15,262 nucleotides of DNA from CG-Epi1 sp964634895 (GCA_964634895.1 CAZWJS010000032.1:1-15262), one strand, 5' to 3'. Shown: positions 1 to 6,892, counted from the stretch's first letter. The notes: generated by a model not told the origin, from the sequence alone. Numbers and translations are program-made.

Positions 1-24
1 CTTATATCTTTAGTTAGATTTTAA

Positions 25-189
25 CTATTTCCACTCGTGTTTTGGGTCAGGAACAAAAGTAATGCCACCCATAGGGGATGCCTGAAGGAGAATGCGTACT
101 AACCAGCCTCCAAGAACTTTAGCTCGGAAACATTCTCCACTAACCCATTCACCGGTGTATTCTATTCTTTCCCAATCTAGTTCTACCAT
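25..189 (-). CDS. Small conserved-looking protein, 54 aa, unknown function
   Basis: An ATG-to-TAG frame of 54 residues that fills the space after the propeller gene. It begins MVELDWERIEY, has a central block AKVLGGWLVRILL, and ends TFVPDPKHEWK. The GGWLVR block and the terminal FVPDP-H-W block resemble short uncharacterised proteins I recall from phages and bacteria; that is memory, not a search. There is no signal peptide, membrane segment or Cys pair, so it is probably a small soluble cytoplasmic protein with a beta-rich fold. It follows the 585-residue gene by 56 nt, and that gap has its own TATA-like box 24-25 nt before the ATG, so it could be transcribed separately and leaderless. A GGAGG lies 1 nt from the ATG, too close to act as a normal ribosome site. 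The start region nearly duplicates that of the 585-residue gene. I am fairly sure it is a real gene; its function is unknown. Confidence 0.68.
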   Translation of the reverse strand: MVELDWERIEYTGEWVSGECFRAKVLGGWLVRILLQASPMGGITFVPDPKHEWK

Positions 190-204
190 ACCTCCCTGAC
201 GCCT
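186..204 (-). promoter_or_regulatory. Start-site element, copy 1
   Basis: Read on the minus strand the element is AGGCGTCAGGGAGGTATGG, and it includes the ATG of the 54-residue gene. It matches 2000-2018 at 17 of 19 positions; the two differences are A/G transitions. It lies between a TATA-like box and the start codon, so it may be an operator or initiator region rather than an ordinary ribosome site. Confidence 0.4.
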
Positions 205-208
205 TTGT

Positions 209-218
209 TTAATTTAAG
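209..218 (-). promoter_or_regulatory. TATA-like box for the 54-aa gene
   Basis: The minus-strand sequence CTTAAATTAA is centred about 24-25 nt before the ATG at 189. That is the usual archaeal spacing from TATA box to transcription start, so the transcript would start at or next to the ATG. Not tested experimentally. Confidence 0.4.
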
Positions 219-245
219 ATTTTAGGCTTCCTCATCCGGCTTGTC

Positions 246-2003
246 TTACTTTCTACGATATATTGCTATCAATCCAATCGAAATTAAAGCAGGAATCATA
301 GATACTGAAGGTAGCGATGATTCATCTTCACTTACAGTTATCAAACGATAATCGGTATCTGTAAATCCATCATTATCTGTTACTCTAAGCGTAGCATTGT
401 AATTTCCTTCTTTGTTGTAGATAAAAGTGGTAATTCCGTCTTCTTCTGAAAACCAATCAAATTCACCATCTCCATCAAAGTCCCATTCGTACTTGGTAAT
501 ATTGCCATCTTCATCTTTCGCAGAGCCGACAAACTGAATTTCTGTATTAGGAGTGGTTTCGAGATCCAAACCTGCATTTGGAATAGGTACCGTATATACC
601 CAAAGAAAATCTTGAGCGATATCCCAATCTCCATCATCGTCCTGTACCTGAAATGTAATGATATGATGCCCAAGGGAAAAGTTGCTACTGCTGAAGAGTG
701 ATTGCGTACTCAATAACCCATCAAGAGACGAGGTCCACTGATAATTCTGAACTATTCCGTCTGTGTCTGACCCAGTTCCCTTGAAAATCACAGTTGTTTC
801 CTTTTCAGCCGGTGAAGATTCGATGTAATCAATGTAGGCCGTTGGTGGTAGATTATTGATGAAAAGGTAGACGTTGCCGTCTCCAGAACCTACTGTAACG
901 TACTCACCATCTGCTGAAATGGCGACTGCCAAAACGTAGGCTCCCGTAGTGTAGTTCCAAAGTGGAGTAGTTTCGCAGGGAGTGGATGCGCAATCACCCC
1001 AGTAACTCATCTTTGGTTTATGAAGATCCTTGCTGAAAAGGGAGACATTGCCACCTGCATCGCCAGCAGCGATGTATTCTCCGTCAGCCGAGATGGAGAC
1101 TGAGCGCACATCATCTCCAGTAGAATTTATCCAGAGAGGCGTTCTACTGTCCTTGTCGAAGAGGTATACATTGTCGTAGGAGCCGGTAATATCCCTAGAG
1201 CCGGCAGCGATGTACTCTCCGTCAGCCGAAATGGCCACAGAACTAACATCAGTCCCAGTGGTGTAGTTCCAAAGCAACGTGCCATTGTTATCGAAAAGGT
1301 AAACTTTGTTGCCAGAACGGTCAAAAGAACCTCCAAAGGTACCGGAACCTACGGCGATATACTCGCCGTCTGCGGAGATAGCTACAGAATTCACATTACC
1401 TTCCAGATAACGCCACCAGAGATCTGTGCCGCTCTTGTCAAAGAAAGATACCTTATAATCCTCCAAGCCACCAACAATGTACTCGCCATCTGCCGAGATG
1501 GCCACCGAGCGCACACCACCCGAGGTAATGTAGCTCCATAGTGGCGTACTGTTGTCCTTATGAAATAGGTAAACTCCATTTTTGTCGGAGCCGTAAAAGT
1601 CATCAGAGCCTGCGACGATGTACTCTCCGTCAGCCGAGATGGCGACCGAGTGTACCTCACCTCCGGTGTCGTAACTCCATCCCTCACTTTCGTCATTGTC
1701 AAAGAGGTGGACGTAACCGTAATTAGAACCAGCACTGATATAATTTCCATCTGCTGAAATGGCGACCGTATGTACTTGTGATTGAACATTGTAATGCCAT
1801 AACTCTTCTCCACTGTTCAATAGCCCAGAAACATAGCCCCAATCATTACCTGAGGTGATATATTCACCATCTGCGGATATGGCAACTGAACGTACATTAT
1901 ATTCTGTATTATACTTCCACTCTGGCTCTTTGGCCTCTACTTCTGTAGAACTAAATACAGCCACAAACAAGATTGCCATCAGAAATGTTCTCAAAGGCTC
2001 CAC
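246..2003 (-). CDS. Secreted eight-blade beta-propeller protein with two PKD domains and C-terminal membrane tail
   Basis: The protein is 585 residues from a GTG start. Residues 1-24 are a signal peptide (hydrophobic MAILFVAVF core, likely cleavage after VEA). Eight repeats with the core VAISADGEYI follow, at residues 40, 80, 120, 167, 207, 256, 302 and 360. Each is followed by a Gly-rich turn, VYLFD and LW-Y, as in WD40/PQQ-like propeller blades. The last blade carries an insert with a close Cys pair (338, 343). Two PKD-like domains span roughly 387-472 and 473-557, the second with the Asp-rich WDFDGDGEFDW. The end is SLPSVSM, a hydrophobic helix at about 566-582, then RRK. This motif-helix-basic layout resembles archaeosortase/PEP-CTERM-type anchoring signals. 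An in-frame ATG at residue 9 is an alternative start. It probably acts outside the cell in adhesion or binding; no catalytic motif was seen. Central blades are unusually G+C-rich. Confidence 0.9.
   Translation of the reverse strand: MEPLRTFLMAILFVAVFSSTEVEAKEPEWKYNTEYNVRSVAISADGEYITSGNDWGYVSGLLNSGEELWHYNVQSQVHTVAISADGNYISAGSNYGYVHLFDNDESEGWSYDTGGEVHSVAISADGEYIVAGSDDFYGSDKNGVYLFHKDNSTPLWSYITSGGVRSVAISADGEYIVGGLEDYKVSFFDKSGTDLWWRYLEGNVNSVAISADGEYIAVGSGTFGGSFDRSGNKVYLFDNNGTLLWNYTTGTDVSSVAISADGEYIAAGSRDITGSYDNVYLFDKDSRTPLWINSTGDDVRSVSISADGEYIAAGDAGGNVSLFSKDLHKPKMSYWGDCASTPCETTPLWNYTTGAYVLAVAISADGEYVTVGSGDGNVYLFINNLPPTAYIDYIESSPAEKETTVIFKGTGSDTDGIVQNYQWTSSLDGLLSTQSLFSSSNFSLGHHIITFQVQDDDGDWDIAQDFLWVYTVPIPNAGLDLETTPNTEIQFVGSAKDEDGNITKYEWDFDGDGEFDWFSEEDGITTFIYNKEGNYNATLRVTDNDGFTDTDYRLITVSEDESSLPSVSMIPALISIGLIAIYRRK
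897..1896 (-). repeat. Eight in-frame blade repeats within the propeller gene
   Basis: A core of about 40 bp recurs at 897, 1071, 1209, 1356, 1476, 1617, 1737 and 1857 (plus-strand left ends). The spacings are 174, 138, 147, 120, 141, 120 and 120 bp, all multiples of three. Copies at 1071 and 1617 share CTCCGTCAGCCGAGATGG exactly. The repeats code for protein blades and are not a CRISPR array or mobile repeat. Confidence 0.9.
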
Positions 2004-2018
2004 ACCCCCCTGACGCCT
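2000..2018 (-). promoter_or_regulatory. Start-site element, copy 2
   Basis: Read on the minus strand this is AGGCGTCAGGGGGGTGTGG, including the GTG start of the 585-residue gene, and it is the partner of 186-204. It contains a run of six G. An AGGAGG overlapping its upstream edge lies 12 nt from the GTG, rather far for a ribosome site, so the element may be transcriptional rather than translational. Confidence 0.4.
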
Positions 2019-2024
2019 CCTGAG

Positions 2025-2034
2025 ATTAAAATAC
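2025..2034 (-). promoter_or_regulatory. TATA-like box for the propeller gene
   Basis: The minus-strand sequence GTATTTTAAT is centred 26-27 nt before the GTG start, the spacing expected for a leaderless archaeal transcript. It lies in the 85-nt gap after the thioesterase gene, which otherwise shows no clear hairpin or T-run terminator. Confidence 0.4.
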
Positions 2035-2088
2035 TGTGGTTGTTTTGTTCTTTGGTGGGTCTACTATAGATCCTATAACAGCGCCTTA

Positions 2089-2478
2089 TCACTTGTTCAA
2101 AGCTGTAGGCTCATTATTTTCATCAATCGCAACCATTACAGCTCTTGCACTTGTGACCTCGATAAAATCCCCTTCTTCAGCAAACTGCCTTTGAGCAAAA
2201 ACATCAATATCAATAGTTACTGAGGTTCTACCTAATTTATGAGTTCTAGCATAATATGATACTACATCCCCTACGAAAACAGGTTGTTTAAACTCAATTT
2301 CATCCATTGCTACCGTCACGACGGCTCCCCTGTGATGCTTATGCGCTTCAATAGCTGCTGCAGTATCAATTTGACTAAGAATAACTCCTCCAAAAATAGT
2401 ACCTAAAGCATTCGTATCCTTAGGCATCGCCAATTGTCGAAGGGTTGGTATTGCAGATAATGGTGAAACCTCTGACAT
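2089..2478 (-). CDS. yciA: Acyl-CoA thioesterase, YciA-type hotdog fold
   Basis: This 129-residue protein matches the hotdog-fold acyl-CoA thioesterases of the YciA/cytosolic ACOT type, which hydrolyse acyl-CoA to free CoA and acid in the cytoplasm. The signature block MPKDTNALGTIFGGVILSQID spans residues 18-38, holding the Asp, Asn and Gly-Gly of the family's active-site region. It continues with VVTVAMDEIEF, then FVGDVVSYYAR and the strand TSVTIDIDVFAQ. Length is normal for a single-domain member (about 130). The ATG start leaves 18 residues before the motif, as in relatives. The gene is divergent from the asparaginase gene with 48 nt between starts, and one TATA-like sequence in the middle sits at the right distance from both. 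Substrate chain length cannot be read from the sequence. Confidence 0.93.
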   Translation of the reverse strand: MSEVSPLSAIPTLRQLAMPKDTNALGTIFGGVILSQIDTAAAIEAHKHHRGAVVTVAMDEIEFKQPVFVGDVVSYYARTHKLGRTSVTIDIDVFAQRQFAEEGDFIEVTSARAVMVAIDENNEPTALNK

Positions 2479-2498
2479 ATTGTTGGAAAGGAAACCCG

Positions 2499-2505
2499 TA
2501 TTAAG
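2499..2505. promoter_or_regulatory. Possible shared TATA element between divergent genes
   Basis: TATTAAG (minus strand CTTAATA) sits in the middle of the 48-nt divergent gap, centred 25 nt before the plus-strand ATG at 2527 and 24 nt before the minus-strand ATG at 2478. It could serve as a TATA box in both directions and would give two leaderless transcripts. Evidence is spacing and composition only. Confidence 0.35.
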
Positions 2506-2526
2506 TCAAACCTGTCTATCTTTAAG

Positions 2527-3285
2527 ATGAAAATTATCTGTCATGGTGGTGCTGGACATACTCCTAAAGTTCAAGATGGCGTAGATAAAGCAGCTGAAGA
2601 AGGCTGGAAAATTCTAAAAGAAACTGACAACCCAACACTAGCAGCCACGGCTGCAACTATTGTAATGGAAGATGATTTTAGATTTAATGCAGGAACTGGA
2701 AGTTGTCTAAGAGATGATGGCCGTGTCCAAAATGATGCTGCTGTAGCTACAAGCGATGGAAGGATGGGGGCCATTACCAACCTTCAAGACTTCAAAAATC
2801 CAGTTTTAGTTGCAAGAGAATTGTTGGATGAATTTGTGACAATGCTTGCAGGAGAAGGTGCAATTGAATTTGCACTAAAAAAGGGATTCAAGAAAACTAA
2901 AGTTAAAGGCTCTGAAAAAGGATGGACTGGAGATACAGTAGGTGCTGTAGCTCAATCTTCTGATGGAAAAATTTCTGTTGCCTCATCAACAGGAGGCGTT
3001 AGAGGAAGGCCTGTAGGTAGAGTAGGCGATACTCCCTTGTGGGGTTCTGGTTTCTATTGTGACGGGAATATTGGAATTTTAGCCACTGGTGTTGGAGAAG
3101 CTATTACTGAACAATTAATGTGTTACAGAGTATACCAGCATAGTGAAAATCTAGAGGATGCTCTGGAATGGGGGGTTAAACTATTACCAAAAGATACGGG
3201 TGTTGGAATAATCGCAATTAGGAATAATGGGCAAATTTATGGAACATCAAACACAAGTATGCCATTCAAAATTATTGAAAGGTAA
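2527..3285 (+). CDS. Isoaspartyl peptidase / plant-type L-asparaginase (Ntn hydrolase)
   Basis: A 252-residue N-terminal-nucleophile hydrolase precursor of the plant-type asparaginase family, which cleaves L-asparagine and/or isoaspartyl dipeptides. It starts MKIICHGGAG (the family HGGAG), followed by FNAGTGSCL at about 53-61 and the NDAAVA block near 69-74. The autoprocessing site is GDTVGAVA with nucleophile Thr137: cleavage before Thr137 would give alpha and beta subunits. The beta part has ASSTGGVRGRPVGRVGDTP (152-170, substrate-binding region) and TGVGE (187-191). It is shorter than many relatives (about 300), mostly in the linker before the nucleophile and at the C terminus. There is no signal peptide, so it is cytoplasmic. 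The start has no Shine-Dalgarno site, consistent with a leaderless transcript. Choice between asparaginase and isoaspartyl peptidase activity is not decidable by eye. Confidence 0.92.
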   Translation: MKIICHGGAGHTPKVQDGVDKAAEEGWKILKETDNPTLAATAATIVMEDDFRFNAGTGSCLRDDGRVQNDAAVATSDGRMGAITNLQDFKNPVLVARELLDEFVTMLAGEGAIEFALKKGFKKTKVKGSEKGWTGDTVGAVAQSSDGKISVASSTGGVRGRPVGRVGDTPLWGSGFYCDGNIGILATGVGEAITEQLMCYRVYQHSENLEDALEWGVKLLPKDTGVGIIAIRNNGQIYGTSNTSMPFKIIER

Positions 3286-3290
3286 AGAAA

Positions 3291-3298
3291 TTATATAA
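3291..3298 (+). promoter_or_regulatory. TATA-like box for the LVIVD lipoprotein gene
   Basis: TTATATAA lies 6 nt after the asparaginase stop and is centred about 30 nt before the GTG at 3325, in a 39-nt gap. It suggests that the lipoprotein and FMN reductase genes form their own transcription unit. Confidence 0.45.
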
Positions 3299-3324
3299 TC
3301 TACCTTTGCTATATTGGCTAAGGT

Positions 3325-5262
3325 GTGTGTAATTTGCAGCAAAGAAGCTTATTGAGCGTTAGTGTTGTCGCGTTGTTTTTAGTTTCAATACTTTCCGGTT
3401 GTATTGGAGATGAAACTTCGGAAAATAGCACCGATGAAGGATGGCTTGATCCAATTACGGAAGTAGAAGATTGTGAAAACTGTACTGGTCAAGATGCTAA
3501 ACATCAGCATACAAATTTAATGCAACATTTTCTTCAAACTGACAACATAACTTTAATTGATTATCACAATTTAAATTGTGATGGGGAGGAAACGCCACCA
3601 ACTGGACTAGACAATACTGCAGGGAGACCTTGTTTACCAGAATTCAAAAATAAATCTCCAACCCCTGGAGATAATTCTGAAATAGCTATCGAAGGGAATT
3701 TTCTGGAAGATTGTGATAATAGTGATGGAAAAGGTGGGTGCTTTGCATATGTCTCTAGCTATAATCAATTCGAAATTTTAGACATAAGTGAACCAAATAA
3801 TATCACTCTTTTATCAACATATTATGCCGAAGTTGCAAGGATAATTGATATAAAAGTTACAAAAGACAATAATTGGGTTCTAATTAATCATGAATTAACC
3901 AACTCCGAGTTAGATCCTATTCCAAATGATGATGATGCAAACAGTGGAATGAATAGATTAGATTTAATTGATGTAAGTGACAAATCACATCCTATTAAAA
4001 GAGCTGAATGGAACAACCCACCTGCTGGCTTTCACAATCAAGATATTCATGTATATTGTTCCAGTGACATTCCTGACTGGAATACTGATGACTGTGAAGT
4101 CTTCCTTTTTGGAGCTGATCCTTATCCTGAAATTAACGGTGCTGGATTATACAAAGGAACCCAAGTCTTCTATGCAACAGATGTCTTTGATCCTTTTGCT
4201 GGTGAAAATGAATCAAAAGAAATTGTCAGGTGGGGTGGTTATTCGCCAGACCCTGCTACAACCTGTGGAGGAACTGTATTTAATCATGATAACGTTATAC
4301 ATCGGCATCCTATCACTAATCAGATTTTACTATATGTCTCATACTGGGATGCTGGATTAAGAATACTGGATGTTTCTAATCCTCCACCTCTTCCCGATCC
4401 AAATGGATTGTCATGGCCTCAAAATTATGAAGTAGGAAGATGGCTTGGTTGCCCTACCGACACTAGTGGATGGTATGGCCCTGAAGGCGGGGGGCATGCA
4501 GGAATGTCTGCAGAAGAATGGACCTCTAAATTAGAAGGAAATGGTTGGATTCACTACGCCGTACCTTATGATCATTTGATTTGTAATGGAATTTCTGAAT
4601 ATGTAGATGAATCTGAATGGCCTACATCTTGTGGAACAGGACCTGATGATTCTGAATTTGGAATAAACTGGAGACATTATACCTTAATTGCACCCGAATA
4701 TGGACAAAATGACAATCATACAGGGTACGTTAGAACTATTGACACAACGGATCCGGCAAAACCATTCCTAGTTTCTGAATGGAAATTACCTGGAAATGGT
4801 GTAAAAGAAGATGGAAGTGAACATGAAAATCACTATATTCCAAATATATACATATATTCTCCACATAATGGAGATACTGGAACTAACGGAAACGTATACT
4901 GGACACACTACCATGCAGGAACTTGGATAACTGGACACGATAGAATTTGGGACACTATAGTATGGAAGAATGGAACTGCAGCACCCGAACAAGGATGGCA
5001 GGGCATTGAAAAATTAGGTGTCACTGATACTTTAGGATATTACCTGCCACATGGCCCTGATTGGATGGATAATGCAACTGAAGAATTGGGATATGACATG
5101 GCTGATTGCTGGGCATCTTGTATGATTCCATTTGATTGGGGATTACAATATGATCCTAGAGGATATATTTACGTTTCAGAAATGGTTACTGGCGTTTACG
5201 TCATACAATATGATGGCGACAAAGACCCTAAGTATGACTTTCCACCATTGTTTGATACGTGA
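3325..5262 (+). CDS. Secreted His-rich LVIVD-repeat lipoprotein (beta-propeller)
   Basis: The protein is 645 residues from a GTG start. Residues 1-25 form a lipoprotein signal peptide ending in the lipobox LSGC, so Cys26 is the likely lipid anchor on the outer face of the membrane. The body has LVIVD-type propeller repeats: EILDISEPNN (150-159), DLIDVSDKSHP (213-223), LRILDVSNP (345-353), VRTIDTTDPAKP (469-480) and a last strand YVSEMVTGVYVIQYD (616-630). His residues cluster near blade starts: H237/H242, H321/H326/H328, H500/H503, H528/H530 and H538. Paired Cys such as DCENC (50-53) and CWASC (595-599) suggest disulfides. Function is unknown; the His pattern could bind metal, which is inference. 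The stop codon overlaps the next gene's GTG by 4 nt, so the two are translationally coupled. Confidence 0.87.
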   Translation: MCNLQQRSLLSVSVVALFLVSILSGCIGDETSENSTDEGWLDPITEVEDCENCTGQDAKHQHTNLMQHFLQTDNITLIDYHNLNCDGEETPPTGLDNTAGRPCLPEFKNKSPTPGDNSEIAIEGNFLEDCDNSDGKGGCFAYVSSYNQFEILDISEPNNITLLSTYYAEVARIIDIKVTKDNNWVLINHELTNSELDPIPNDDDANSGMNRLDLIDVSDKSHPIKRAEWNNPPAGFHNQDIHVYCSSDIPDWNTDDCEVFLFGADPYPEINGAGLYKGTQVFYATDVFDPFAGENESKEIVRWGGYSPDPATTCGGTVFNHDNVIHRHPITNQILLYVSYWDAGLRILDVSNPPPLPDPNGLSWPQNYEVGRWLGCPTDTSGWYGPEGGGHAGMSAEEWTSKLEGNGWIHYAVPYDHLICNGISEYVDESEWPTSCGTGPDDSEFGINWRHYTLIAPEYGQNDNHTGYVRTIDTTDPAKPFLVSEWKLPGNGVKEDGSEHENHYIPNIYIYSPHNGDTGTNGNVYWTHYHAGTWITGHDRIWDTIVWKNGTAAPEQGWQGIEKLGVTDTLGYYLPHGPDWMDNATEELGYDMADCWASCMIPFDWGLQYDPRGYIYVSEMVTGVYVIQYDGDKDPKYDFPPLFDT

Positions 5263-5774
5263 GTTATCTGATTGTTAGTACCAGTTTAAGAACAGGGAGT
5301 CGAAGCCGTGTAATGGCTAAATCCCTAGAAGAACATCTAAAAGATGTAGTATTCTTTGATTTACAAGATAATCCTTTACCTATGTGTGACGGAGATGAAT
5401 GTTATGATTTACCTGAAGTTATTGATTTTAGGGAAAAAGTAAAAATTGCTAAAGGCATTATCATGGCTATCCCTGTCTATAACTTCAATGTTAGTTCTGG
5501 AGCAAAAAATGTTGTTGAACTTGGTGGAAGGATGTTATATGATAAAACATTTGGATTTATTTGCGCTGCTGGAGGTAAAAGTAGCTACATGTCTGTAATG
5601 TCATTAGCCAATTCATTAATGATTGATTTTAGATGCTATGTAATTCCAAAATTTGTATATGCAACAAAACATGATTTTGAAAATGAAATTATAACCAATT
5701 CTGATATAAAAGACAGGCTCCAAGAATTAGGAAATGAATTGGTTCGAGTATCTAACGCCTTAGACAACAATTAA
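5259..5774 (+). CDS. NADPH-dependent FMN reductase-like flavoprotein
   Basis: A 171-residue flavodoxin-fold protein of the NADPH-dependent FMN reductase family (PF03358 type). The first strand and phosphate-binding loop are YLIVSTSLRTGSRSR (3-17), with Ser/Thr and basic residues to hold FMN phosphate. PVYNFNVSSGAKN (72-84) is the second flavin loop, matching the family P-x-Y-N block. AAGGKSSY (103-110) is the third. It would transfer electrons from NAD(P)H to flavin or a small substrate in the cytoplasm. It starts with GTG overlapping the LVIVD gene stop in GTGA, so it is co-translated with a secreted protein; whether they share a redox process is not known. The size is a little short for the family (about 180-190), with all three flavin loops intact. 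Electron acceptor cannot be assigned. Confidence 0.87.
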   Translation: MSYLIVSTSLRTGSRSRVMAKSLEEHLKDVVFFDLQDNPLPMCDGDECYDLPEVIDFREKVKIAKGIIMAIPVYNFNVSSGAKNVVELGGRMLYDKTFGFICAAGGKSSYMSVMSLANSLMIDFRCYVIPKFVYATKHDFENEIITNSDIKDRLQELGNELVRVSNALDNN

Positions 5775-5777
5775 AAT
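5768..5777 (+). promoter_or_regulatory. TATA-like box for the epimerase gene
   Basis: CAATTAAAAT overlaps the stop codon of the FMN reductase gene and is centred about 25-26 nt before the GTG at 5798. The epimerase is therefore likely to have its own leaderless promoter in addition to any read-through. Confidence 0.4.
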
Positions 5778-5797
5778 GGACTCTCTTTTAGTTTAAT

Positions 5798-6892
5798 GTG
5801 AATCCTATTATTGTTGTTGTTGGCGCTCGCCCAAATTTTATGAAAATGGCACCACTTTATGAGGATTTAAAAAGAAGAAAACTGCCTGTATTGTTTCTCC
5901 ACACTGGACAACATTATGATAGAAATATGAGTAAAGTTTTTTTCGAAGAACTGGAAATGCCTGAACCTGATATCTATCTAGGTGTAGGATCAGGAAGCCA
6001 CGCTGAACAAACGGCAAAAATAATGATTGATTTTGAGAAAGTGTGCCAAAAAGAGAAGCCATCTATGGTTATAGTTGCAGGAGATGTGAACTCAACTATT
6101 GCTTGTGCTCTTGTAGCTTCTAAATTATGGATTCCCATAGCACATGTTGAGGCTGGACTTAGATCATTTGATAGACAAATGCCAGAAGAAATTAATAGAA
6201 TTCTAACTGACCAAATATCAGACTTGTTATTGACTCCTTCACTTGATGCTAATGAAAATTTAGCCAAAGAAGGAATTCCAAATGAAAAAATAAAATTTGT
6301 AGGAAACATAATGATTGATACCTTACTTAATAATGCTAACAAAGCTAGAAAAAGTAAAATCCACGAGGAATTAAATATTAAAAAAGGCAATTATGCTCTT
6401 TTGACACTACACCGACCATCAAATGTTGATGAACAAAACACACTAATTGGTATAATAAATGCATTAGAACATATTTGTAACGATATTTCCGTTGTTTTCC
6501 CTGCTCATCCAAGAACTATGAGTAAACTCAAAGAATTCGGACTTTATGAAAGAGTAACGAAAATATCAAATTTTATGCTTACAGAACCAAAGGGATACTT
6601 AGATTTTCTAGCGTTAATGAAAGAATCTAAAATAGTCCTTACCGATTCAGGCGGTTTGCAAGAAGAAACAACAGCCTTAGGAATACCATGTCTAACGCTA
6701 AGAGAAAATACCGAGAGGCCAATAACTGTTGAGCAAGGAACAAATAGAGTAATTGGGAATAAAGAAAAAAATATTAAAACTGAATACAACAAAATAATCA
6801 AGGATAGAATTAAAGATAATAAAATTCCTGATTTATGGGATGGACAAACGGCAAAAAGGATTGGAGATATTATTGAAACTCAAATATCCTAA
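5798..6892 (+). CDS. wecB: Non-hydrolysing UDP-N-acetylglucosamine 2-epimerase
   Basis: This 364-residue cytoplasmic enzyme interconverts UDP-GlcNAc and UDP-ManNAc, the precursor of ManNAc-type sugars in surface polysaccharides or protein glycans. All the family's key blocks are present: GARPNFMKMAP (9-19), HTGQHYD (35-41), AGDVNST with Asp96, AHVEAGLRS with Glu118, MPEEINR with Glu131, LHRPSNVD with His205, DSGGLQEE (283-290), RENTERP (302-308) and VEQGTN (311-316). These correspond to the catalytic Asp/Glu/Glu/His set known from the bacterial enzyme. Length is typical (360-380). The GTG start places GARP at the usual distance from the N terminus. No UDP-ManNAc dehydrogenase or glycosyltransferase lies next to it here. 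Its stop overlaps the convergent YggS-type gene by 4 nt. Confidence 0.96.
   Translation: MNPIIVVVGARPNFMKMAPLYEDLKRRKLPVLFLHTGQHYDRNMSKVFFEELEMPEPDIYLGVGSGSHAEQTAKIMIDFEKVCQKEKPSMVIVAGDVNSTIACALVASKLWIPIAHVEAGLRSFDRQMPEEINRILTDQISDLLLTPSLDANENLAKEGIPNEKIKFVGNIMIDTLLNNANKARKSKIHEELNIKKGNYALLTLHRPSNVDEQNTLIGIINALEHICNDISVVFPAHPRTMSKLKEFGLYERVTKISNFMLTEPKGYLDFLALMKESKIVLTDSGGLQEETTALGIPCLTLRENTERPITVEQGTNRVIGNKEKNIKTEYNKIIKDRIKDNKIPDLWDGQTAKRIGDIIETQIS
6852..6861 (-). terminator. Possible T-run terminator for the YggS operon
   Basis: The minus strand reads ATCCTTTTTG 28-37 nt after the YggS stop. A run of five T can terminate archaeal RNA polymerase. It lies inside the convergent epimerase gene, since there is no intergenic space. 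Weak evidence. Confidence 0.25.

Noticed and set aside
187..196. GGAGG as a Shine-Dalgarno site for the 54-aa gene
   Set aside because: Only one base separates it from the ATG, too short for ribosome pairing. It is treated as part of the duplicated start-site element.
1391..1813. Open frame of 140 residues on the minus strand inside the propeller gene (with a similar one at 1127-1336)
   Set aside because: These are alternate-frame shadows of the blade repeats: the translation is rich in Ser, Thr, Arg and Met, repeats with the blade period, and has no independent start signal.
897..1896. Regular repeats resembling a CRISPR array
   Set aside because: Spacings are 120-174 bp and always multiples of three, the intervening sequence is also conserved protein blade, and one frame is open throughout. 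They are coding repeats.
5741..5760. GGTTCGAGTATC, similar to a tRNA T-arm
   Set aside because: It lies within the FMN reductase coding sequence, and no acceptor stem, anticodon arm or D-arm can be formed around it.
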